A program made the position numbers and the translations under genes. This document shows, piece after piece, positions 1-5,923 of a DNA stretch of 16,543 nucleotides. Below the pieces are notes generated by a model. The model saw only the letters and a program-made list of their open reading frames with translations. It did no database searches and was not told the DNA's origin. Within the stretch, counting starts at the first letter, position 1; the number at the start of each line of letters is the position of its first letter. This DNA is from Burkholderia gladioli (GTDB lineage Bacteria > Pseudomonadota > Gammaproteobacteria > Burkholderiales > Burkholderiaceae), in assembly GCA_009914575.1 (NCBI GenBank), contig WNEB01000012.1:1-16543 (forward strand), read 5' to 3'.

Positions 1-78
1 AACGACCTCTGGATCCTCGCCGTCGCCCTGCATCGATCACTCGAAAAACGCGTTGACCGTGATCGGAAGTCTGCCTAA
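1..78 (+). CDS. C-terminal 25 residues of an unidentified ORF, possibly transposase
   Basis: Frame 1 is open from base 1 to a TAA stop at 76-78. It gives 25 residues starting NDLWILAVALHRSLEKRV and ending in a basic tail. The stop lies about 20 bases inside the inferred insertion-sequence terminal repeat, which is where transposase genes usually end. Too little is visible to assign a family, and the reading frame could be fortuitous. It is called coding only because of its position next to the terminal repeat. Confidence 0.4.
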   Translation, partial: NDLWILAVALHRSLEKRVDRDRKSA

Positions 79-98
79 TCTATGAAACCCCGCCGTCC

Positions 99-127
99 CA
101 ACCTTCAACTACGAATGGGACACCGCC
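99..127 (-). repeat. Terminal inverted repeat of the insertion sequence, right end
   Basis: Read on the minus strand it starts GGCGGTGTCCCATTCGTAG. It matches 16328-16356 on the plus strand at 27 of 29 positions, the differences being TT versus AA after GGCGGTGTCCCA. Sequence similarity stops on both sides. The outer flank here begins acagcctttcc and does not resemble the flank of the other copy, so no target-site duplication can be scored. Confidence 0.65.
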
Positions 128-210
128 ACAGCCTTTCCAACTTCACCGATATCCGTTCGCTTCAGCCCGATCCGGCACAGCCGTCACGAAAACGACGCCT
201 GTGCGGGGCA

Positions 211-238
211 GCTTATCCACCGCACTCTGTGGATAAGC
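211..238. promoter_or_regulatory. Palindromic pair of DnaA boxes
   Basis: GCTTATCCAC at 211-220 and GTGGATAAGC at 229-238 are perfect 10-base inverted repeats around an 8-base spacer. Each arm contains a DnaA-box core. The two boxes face each other, as in paired DnaA sites that nucleate or titrate the initiator. Confidence 0.65.
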
Positions 239-408
239 ACGTAGATTCCCCGTGAGTTCTCTGTGTAACCACAGTGGACGTAACCGGGGTAACTTGAGGT
301 CGCCGCACAGCACAGCAAAAGTTGTTCTGTGAATCGCTGTGCGAGCGCACAGGCTGTGCGGGGGTTTATGAGTTCGGCAAGCCCATGAATTTGTGAGGTT
401 TACCGGGG

Positions 409-453
409 TTATCCACAGAAAATCGATGCTTTGTTAACTTCTACTACGTATAC
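409..453 (+). promoter_or_regulatory. Perfect DnaA box followed by TAC/TTC triplets (possible DnaA-trio)
   Basis: TTATCCACA at 409-417 is a consensus DnaA box. After an 18-base spacer come AAC TTC TAC TAC GTA TAC (436-453). In the Bacillus subtilis origin, DnaA-trio triplets follow the last DnaA box on the same strand and mark where the duplex opens. The order box, then triplets, then AT-rich DNA is the same here, but the spacer looks longer, so the trio call is an inference. Confidence 0.5.
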
Positions 454-480
454 ATACAGGTAAACCTGTGGTTATAAATC

Positions 481-840
481 CATGCCCGCCAGCGGCGGCC
501 AGGCCTCGGATAAATCCGATCCGGTGCGAAATAGATGTGGCACAATCGGACACCACCGCGCTGTACCAAGATGCCACCGGTGCAGCACAGCAGGAACAGT
601 TCAAGCGAATCGGAATCTGAGGATGAGAGATCGCGCTGTTTCCATCACGCCAGGCCGGCAGTCAGATCGGCCATCTCCCGGGCGGCATCCTCACGCGCCG
701 CGAATCGGGAAATCCCGTGTCCTGACGCCCTGATCCAGCACACAACAACGGGGCAACCAGCCAAGCCAGCGCGCCATTTCGTTCGACACGCTCGACCCAG
801 CGTCGCAGCCGGTTGCCTTCGTATAGGAGAGTTCAGCTCG
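481..840. other. 360-bp stretch with no convincing gene
   Basis: Open frames here lack ribosome-binding sites and have an arginine/proline/histidine-rich composition typical of chance reading in GC-rich DNA. TCGGATaaATCCGA (about 506-519) is a small palindrome. No clear sigma-70 promoter was found. The last 20 bases carry the ribosome-binding site of the downstream antiporter. Confidence 0.5.
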
Positions 841-2055
841 ATGAAGTCGGCATTCTCGTTTCTACCGAATTGGCCGCTCGTGCCCGACGCCGTGTTCTGG
901 GCCGGCATCGCGCTGTTCGCGGCGGGCCTGTGTGGCGAACTCTGTTACCGCGCGTGGCGCCTGCCGCGCGTCACCGGCTATGCCGTGATCGGCCTGATCG
1001 CCGGCTCGACCGGATTCGGCGCGATCGACGCCAGCACCAGTGACACCGCGCGCCTCCTGATCAACGTCGCGCTCGGCCTGTTGCTGTTCGAACTCGGCAG
1101 CCGGCTCGACCTGCGCTGGATCCGCCGCAACCCCTGGCTGATCACCACCAGCGTGGCCGAAGCCACGTTGACGTTCGCGCTGGTGCTGACTGTGCTGCTC
1201 GTGCTGAACGTGCCGGCAATGGTGTCGATCGTGCTGGCCGCGATCGCCGTGGCCACGTCGCCGGCCATGGCGATCCAGTTGAAGACCGAACTGCGCGCGG
1301 AAGGGCAGGTCTCGCAGCGGCTGCTGACGCTGACCGCGCTCAACAGCATGTATTCGGTGGTCCTGACGAAATTGCTGACGAGCTGGCTGCACCAGGAGGA
1401 ATACGGCAACGTGTTCGCGACGATCCTGCAGCCGCTGTATCTGATCGCCGGCTCGATGATCCTCGCGTACCTGCTCGCGCGCGCCTGCAATTACCTGTTC
1501 CGCCACATTGCGCCGGCCATGCGCGACGAGCATTCGTTCGTCGCGCTGTTCGGCCTGGTGGTGCTGGCGATCGCGATCGCCCAGGCGCTCAAGCTGTCGA
1601 CCGTGCTGACGCTGCTGCTGGCCGGCATCGTCGTGAAGAATCTCGAAGTGCGCCCGCAGCTCTGGCCCGAGCATTTCGGCACGGCCGGCTGGCTGCTGAC
1701 CGTCATCCTGTTCGTGCTGACGCTGACCTCGTTCACCTGGCACGACCTCGCCACCGGCGGGCTGATCGCATTGGCGCTGATCGCCACGCGCATCGTCGCC
1801 AAGCTGATCGGCGTGGCGGCGTTCGCGAAGAAGAGCGGCATCAACGTGAAGCAGGGCGTGGCGCTCGGCCTGTCGCTCGCGCCGATGTCGGCGCTGGCCT
1901 ACCTGCTCGTCGACGACACCTATCAGATGTATCCGAACTTCGATCCGCACCTGCGCGCGGTCGTGATGTGTTCGATCGTGCTGCTGCAGCTCGTCGGCCC
2001 GGCCTTCGTCTATCGCAGCCTGTCGGCGGTGGGCGAGCGCCGCGACGAAAGCTGA
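841..2055 (+). CDS. CPA2/Kef-type cation:proton antiporter-like membrane protein
   Basis: A 404-residue polytopic inner-membrane protein with about 11-12 hydrophobic segments and no soluble regulatory (RCK/TrkA-N) domain. The start at 841 is chosen because TAGGAGAG lies 8 bases upstream; the longer open frame from 535 adds only a non-hydrophobic, low-complexity leader. Family marks are RVTGYAVIGLIAG (residues 43-55), LLLFELGSRLDL (80-91) and the TSPAM turn at 139-143, which corresponds to the broken helix of Na+/H+ exchangers. In characterised relatives the next helix carries an acidic ion-binding pair (DD, or ND/QD); here the aligned residues appear to be Asn168-Ser169 in TALNSMYSVVL. The protein may therefore exchange ions differently or not at all. 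It is followed after 57 bp by the YbdK-type ligase gene, likely in the same operon. Substrate ion unknown. Confidence 0.85.
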   Translation: MKSAFSFLPNWPLVPDAVFWAGIALFAAGLCGELCYRAWRLPRVTGYAVIGLIAGSTGFGAIDASTSDTARLLINVALGLLLFELGSRLDLRWIRRNPWLITTSVAEATLTFALVLTVLLVLNVPAMVSIVLAAIAVATSPAMAIQLKTELRAEGQVSQRLLTLTALNSMYSVVLTKLLTSWLHQEEYGNVFATILQPLYLIAGSMILAYLLARACNYLFRHIAPAMRDEHSFVALFGLVVLAIAIAQALKLSTVLTLLLAGIVVKNLEVRPQLWPEHFGTAGWLLTVILFVLTLTSFTWHDLATGGLIALALIATRIVAKLIGVAAFAKKSGINVKQGVALGLSLAPMSALAYLLVDDTYQMYPNFDPHLRAVVMCSIVLLQLVGPAFVYRSLSAVGERRDES

Positions 2056-3228
<1,173 letters not shown>

Positions 3229-3301
3229 AAAAGACTATTTCCGCCGCTGGCATCTGCGGCAGAAAGTCCGACCGGATCTCGGGCCGGCCGGACAAATGTG
3301 C

Positions 3302-3562
3302 CTCTCTTGAATTTCGAGTGGGTGGATTTTTCCGGGTCAAGGGCGGGCGAAGCCCGGCGCAGCGAACCCTTGATGCGGAGAAATCTACGAGCACGCTTGA
3401 GGCCTCGGGCCAGGCAAAGCCTTGCGCCGCCTGGCCCCCGAGCCCGTCCGGCGGCGAGGACTTCCCCGCCTTGGGGCGGGGCTAGGGGCGGGAAGACACC
3501 GTTTTGCGACGTAGGTTTTCGTACCCCGTCGGCCCTTTTCACCCACTCAAATTTCAAGAGAG
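3302..3562. repeat. 261-bp element bounded by 23-bp imperfect inverted repeats (MITE-like or REP cluster)
   Basis: 3302-3324 (CTCTCTTGAATTTCGAGTG then GGTG) and the reverse complement of 3540-3562 agree at 21 of 23 positions. Inside are several nested hairpins: TCAAGGG 3337-3343 with CCCTTGA 3367-3373 enclosing GCGGGCgaaGCCCG; CGGGCCAGGC with GCCTGGCCCCCG near 3406-3442; and CCCCGCC-ttg-GGGCGGGG near 3463-3481. Translated on the minus strand it contains PPLAPPQGGE, a peptide often produced by spurious ORFs over dispersed palindromic repeats in high-GC proteobacteria. No transposase is present. A non-autonomous miniature element or an interspersed palindromic repeat is the best reading. Confidence 0.55.
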
Positions 3563-3563
3563 C

Positions 3564-3590
3564 CAAAAAACCTCCCGCCGATGCGGAAGG
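3564..3590 (-). terminator. Rho-independent terminator of the dps locus
   Basis: On the minus strand CCTTCCGC-atcg-GCGGGAGG forms an 8-bp stem (one G-T pair) followed by six T residues. It lies 30 bases past the original dps stop codon. Confidence 0.8.
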
Positions 3591-3619
3591 CCTCGAGCCG
3601 CGCGAACGGCCGCGCCGGC

Positions 3620-4107
3620 TTATTGCAGCAGCGAGCGCAGCATCCAGGCGGTCTTTTCGTGGATCTGCATGCGTTGCGTCAGCAGATCGGCGGTCGGCTC
3701 GTCGCTGGCCGAAGCGGCATCGGGGAAGATCTCGCGCGCGGTGCGCGTGACGGCTTCGTGCCCTTCCACGAGCTGGCGGATCATGTCTTACGCGACCGGC
3801 ACGCCCGACGCTTCCGGCACCACCGTCAGCTTCGCGAAATCGCCGTAGGTGCCCGGCGCGACCACGCCCAGCGTGCGGATCCGTTCGGCCACGGCATCCA
3901 CCGCGAGCCAGAGTTCGTTGTACTGGTCCTCGAACATCAGGTGCAGCGTGTTGAACATCGGGCCGGTCACGTTCCAGTGGAAGTAGTGCGTCTTCAGGTA
4001 CAGCGAGAACGTATCGGCCAGCAGCCGCGACAGGCCGTCCGCAATCTTCTTGCGGTCCTTGTCGCCGATGCCGATGTTGATCTGCGTTGCATTGCTTTTT
4101 TGGCCAT
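3620..4107 (-). pseudogene. dps: Dps ferritin-like DNA-binding protein, inactivated by a frameshift and a nonsense codon
   Basis: Dps forms 12-subunit shells that bind DNA, consume hydrogen peroxide and store iron. Start ATG at 4107 has AAGGAG 9 bases upstream. With two corrections the sequence encodes a full 162-residue Dps: [13 protein letters not shown]..., [29 protein letters not shown], then [20 protein letters not shown] and [13 protein letters not shown]. Lesion 1: a run of six A residues (4096-4101) where seven are needed, a -1 shift at codon 4-5. Lesion 2: an in-frame TAA at 3788-3790 where a lysine codon is expected ([17 protein letters not shown]). Iron-site residues (His in FHW and TLH, Asp and Glu in VDAVAE) are otherwise retained, so decay is recent. 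The single-base loss could be a homopolymer sequencing error, but the nonsense change is a separate substitution. The original terminator and promoter region remain. Confidence 0.9.
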
Positions 4108-4251
4108 GTTGCTGACTCCTTGTCGATGAGTTGAACCGGCTTGAACCGCCTCGGGACCGCCCGCTCGTGCTGCCTGAACCGGGCGACCCAAGCGCGGCCC
4201 AGTGTAGCCTAGAACGCTTGACGGGGACGGATAAGGCCGTCGGCGCCGCGC

Positions 4252-4416
4252 TCAGGCGCCGTTCAGGTGCGCCATCGCCTGCGCGGCGAGCGTCAGCACG
4301 CCGGCGAACGTGATGGCGAAACCGAAGGTCTGGCGAAACGCCGAGGTGGCCGCGCGGTTGACGACAGCGGTGGCTTGGGCGGCGGCAGGCGCGGAAACGA
4401 GACGGGCGATCTGCAT
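4252..4416 (-). CDS. Small single-span membrane protein of unknown function (54 aa)
   Basis: ATG at 4416 is preceded by GAAGGAGA with 7-base spacing, a near-ideal ribosome-binding site, and the frame ends in TGA at 4252. The product has an Ala-rich amphipathic N-terminal part ([18 protein letters not shown]...) and one hydrophobic segment at about residues 31-49 ([18 protein letters not shown]), so it is probably an inner-membrane peptide. A longer in-frame extension upstream overlaps the preceding small ORF in another frame and is rejected. It lies 28 bases after that ORF and about 145 bases before the dps start, all on the minus strand, so it may share a transcript with both. No family recognised. 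Confidence 0.65.
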   Translation of the reverse strand: MQIARLVSAPAAAQATAVVNRAATSAFRQTFGFAITFAGVLTLAAQAMAHLNGA

Positions 4417-4444
4417 GGTACGTTCTCCTTCGAATCGAATGGGT

Positions 4445-4564
4445 TCAGGCGCCGAGCAGGCGGTTCGCGAAATACGCGACGGCCAGCGGGCGAAGCTGCC
4501 GGACCAGCGCACGCGTGAAATGGGCCGCGCGTTCGGCGTCGTGCTGCGGCGAGGGTCGATTCAT
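4445..4564 (-). CDS. Small basic ORF of unknown function (39 aa)
   Basis: ATG at 4564 with CCGGAG about 6 bases upstream; stop TGA at 4445. The product begins MNRPSPQHDAERAAHF and ends in an amphipathic/hydrophobic helix (RALVRQLRPLAVAYFANRLL). An upstream in-frame start at 4642 would give 65 residues, but that extension is Pro/Gly-rich and lacks a ribosome-binding site. It is the first ORF after the AT-rich promoter at 4666-4694 and lies 28 bases ahead of the 54-aa ORF. The pair looks like a small bicistronic unit between oxyR and dps. No homologue is recognised; coding status rests on ribosome-binding site, spacing and composition. Confidence 0.5.
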   Translation of the reverse strand: MNRPSPQHDAERAAHFTRALVRQLRPLAVAYFANRLLGA

Positions 4565-4665
4565 GGCGGCTCCGGGTTCGGCTGGCGGGATGCGGAGGAC
4601 CGGCGTTCCGGTCCAGGCCGGCCCAGGCGGCGAATCGGCCACCGCTGCGTCAGTCCATGGATGCC

Positions 4666-4694
4666 ATCATAGAAAATGCTATCGATTAAGTAAA
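4666..4694 (-). promoter_or_regulatory. Sigma-70-type promoter for the small-ORF/dps unit, with ATAG motifs
   Basis: On the minus strand TTTACT (4694-4689), a 17-base spacer and TATGAT (4671-4666) form a good sigma-70 match. Tetranucleotides of the OxyR type lie at 4669 (ATAG), 4679 (CTAT), 4699 (ATAG) and 4717 (ATAG); CTATCG at 4679-4684 and CGATAG at 4715-4720 form an inverted repeat. Their spacing (10, 20, 18) does not match the 11-base period of the E. coli OxyR site, so OxyR control is possible but not shown. Confidence 0.55.
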
Positions 4695-4721
4695 TTCAAT
4701 AGAATTTATATAAACGATAGA

Positions 4722-4753
4722 CAAAACAAAACCGGGGCAACCCGCACCCCGGT
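4722..4753 (-). terminator. Rho-independent terminator of oxyR
   Basis: On the minus strand ACCGGGG (4753-4747), a 9-base loop and CCCCGGT (4737-4731) are followed by TTTGTTTTG. It lies about 30 bases past the oxyR stop and separates oxyR from the next minus-strand promoter. Confidence 0.8.
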
Positions 4754-4783
4754 CGGCTCGCGCCTGCGGTCCGGCTCGGCCGC

Positions 4784-5743
4784 TCAGTTCAGCGTGGCGG
4801 GCATGTCGAGCTTGGCCACGCCCGGCAGATCGCAGGCGGCGATCGCCTCGCTGATCGCGTCGATGACCGGCATCCGCGTGAAGCTCTTGCGCCAGACCAG
4901 CACCACGCGGCGATCGGGCACCGGCTCGTCGAACGGCACGTAGGACAGCAGATCCGAATCGGTGTTGCTGGCGAGCGGCCCCACTTCGCTGACCGACATG
5001 CGCGGCAGCACCGTGATGCCCGCCCCGCTCGCCACCATGTGGCGGATGGTTTCCAGCGACGAGCCTTCGAAGGTCTTCTGGATGCCGTCGGCCGTCTGCG
5101 AGAAGTGCATCAGCTCGGGGCACACGCCGAGCACGTGATCGCGGAAGCAATGGCCGTTGCCGAGCAGCAGCATGGTTTCCTGCTTGAGATCGGCGGCGTC
5201 GATCTTGCGGCGCTTCGACCACGGATGGCTCGACGGCAGCGCCACCACGAACGGCTCGTCGTACAGCGGACGCACCATCAGGCCGGTTTCGGGGAACGGC
5301 AGCGCCATGATGGCCGCGTCGATCTCGCCCTGCTTGAGCAGCTCGAGCAGCTTCAGCGTGTAGTTCTCCTGCAGCATCAGCGGCATTTGCGGCACGCGCT
5401 GGATCATCTGCTTGACGAGCGTGGGCAGCAGGTACGGCCCGATCGTGTAGATCACGCCGAGCCGGAACGGACCGACCAGCGGATCCTTGCCCTGCTTGGC
5501 GATTTCCTTGATGGCGAAGGTCTGTTCGAGCACGCGCTGCGCCTGCGTGACGATCTGGTCGCCGATCGGCGTCACGCTCACTTCGCTCGCGCCGCGCTCG
5601 AAAATCTGCACGTTCAGCTCGTCCTCTAGCTTCTTGATCGCAACCGACAGCGTCGGCTGGCTCACGAAGCACGCTTCGGCGGCTCGGCCGAAATGCCGCT
5701 CGCGGGCGACGGCGACGATGTACTTCAGTTCAGTAAGCGTCAT
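4784..5743 (-). CDS. oxyR: OxyR, hydrogen-peroxide-sensing LysR-family regulator
   Basis: OxyR is a cytosolic tetrameric activator that forms an intramolecular disulfide on peroxide exposure and switches on catalase, alkyl hydroperoxide reductase and Dps. The N-terminal LysR winged helix-turn-helix (MTLTELKYIVAVARERHFGR, then AAEACFVSQPTLSVAIKKLE) is followed by the effector domain. The redox pair is in NGHCFRDHVLGVC. With the ATG at 5743 the two cysteines fall at residues 199 and 208, exactly the E. coli numbering, which favours this start (319 aa) over an upstream TTG at 5752. No clear Shine-Dalgarno is seen. It lies downstream of recG on the same strand, 180 bp apart, with its own putative promoter. 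No katG is present in the window and the adjacent dps is dead, so its targets must be elsewhere. Sequence appears intact. Confidence 0.95.
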   Translation of the reverse strand: MTLTELKYIVAVARERHFGRAAEACFVSQPTLSVAIKKLEDELNVQIFERGASEVSVTPIGDQIVTQAQRVLEQTFAIKEIAKQGKDPLVGPFRLGVIYTIGPYLLPTLVKQMIQRVPQMPLMLQENYTLKLLELLKQGEIDAAIMALPFPETGLMVRPLYDEPFVVALPSSHPWSKRRKIDAADLKQETMLLLGNGHCFRDHVLGVCPELMHFSQTADGIQKTFEGSSLETIRHMVASGAGITVLPRMSVSEVGPLASNTDSDLLSYVPFDEPVPDRRVVLVWRKSFTRMPVIDAISEAIAACDLPGVAKLDMPATLN

Positions 5744-5769
5744 TTTGGTCAATCACGGGAATGCAAACG

Positions 5770-5795
5770 ATAGTTTTAATTTATACACCGGATAG
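5770..5795 (-). promoter_or_regulatory. oxyR promoter region with candidate OxyR autoregulatory site
   Basis: On the minus strand the order is CTAT (5795-5792), 7 bases, ATAA (5784-5781), 7 bases, CTAT (5773-5770). This keeps the 11-base period of the E. coli OxyR consensus (ATAG-N7-CTAT repeated), with three of four elements recognisable. TATAAA at 5785-5780 could be the -10 box; the -35 is weak. LysR regulators commonly bind their own promoters, so autoregulation is a reasonable inference. Confidence 0.4.
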
Positions 5796-5923
5796 CGCGG
5801 TTTCGCCAGCGTTCTTCGCGGGAATAGTTCGCCCCCCGTTTAATGTCGGCAAGCGAGGCGCTGAACGGCGGCCGTCTGCGACACGACACCGCGCCGTCAG
5901 GCCACCGCTGGCGCCGAGCGATG

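Larger units (their letters stand above)
1..127 (+). mobile_element. Right end of an insertion sequence (partial, runs off the left edge)
   Basis: The first 127 bases hold the last codons of an ORF and then a terminal sequence at 99-127. The reverse complement of that terminal sequence matches 27 of 29 bases at 16328-16356, where another element begins and is followed by an ORF start. This is the arrangement expected for the right end of one insertion-sequence copy here and the left end of a same-family copy at the other edge, both in the same orientation. The family is not recognised. The body of the element lies outside the window. Confidence 0.6.
205..480. other. Candidate replication origin (DnaA boxes plus DnaA-trio-like unwinding element)
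   Basis: This gene-free block is AT-richer than its surroundings and holds DnaA boxes (consensus TTATNCACA). Perfect boxes are at 228-236 (minus strand) and 409-417 (plus); 213-221 matches at 8 of 9 positions; weaker 7-of-9 matches lie at 265-273, 328-336 and 467-475. Downstream of the 409-417 box, 436-453 reads AACTTCTACTACGTATAC, a run of triplets resembling the DnaA-trio of bacterial unwinding elements, followed by the palindrome ACAGGTaaACCTGT at 456-469. Box clustering, an AT-rich tract and no ORF together indicate an origin. From memory, chromosome 1 of Burkholderia may replicate from a site near mnmG rather than dnaA, which would fit the absence of dnaA here, but neither gene is in the window. 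A secondary or defunct origin, or a DnaA-titration site, is possible. Confidence 0.62.
3229..3619. other. 391-bp gene-free, hairpin-rich interval after ybdK
   Basis: No gene is seen. The interval contains the hairpin GTCCG/CGGAC at 3266-3293 (extended inward by CCGG/CCGG), the inverted-repeat element 3302-3562, and the dps terminator. It separates the ybdK operon from the dps-oxyR-recG block. It could be a rearrangement junction, because the two flanks belong to functionally unrelated gene groups. Confidence 0.6.

Noticed and set aside
205..480. A plasmid origin with iterons
   Set aside because: No tandem direct repeats of iteron length and no replication-initiator gene nearby; the sites match DnaA boxes instead.
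482..733. An 83-codon open frame before the antiporter gene
   Set aside because: No ribosome-binding site, biased Arg/Pro/His composition, and overlap with the origin-proximal intergenic DNA.
5741..5752. Upstream TTG start for oxyR (three extra residues)
   Set aside because: The ATG at 5743 gives the canonical MTLTELKY start and places the redox cysteines at 199 and 208.
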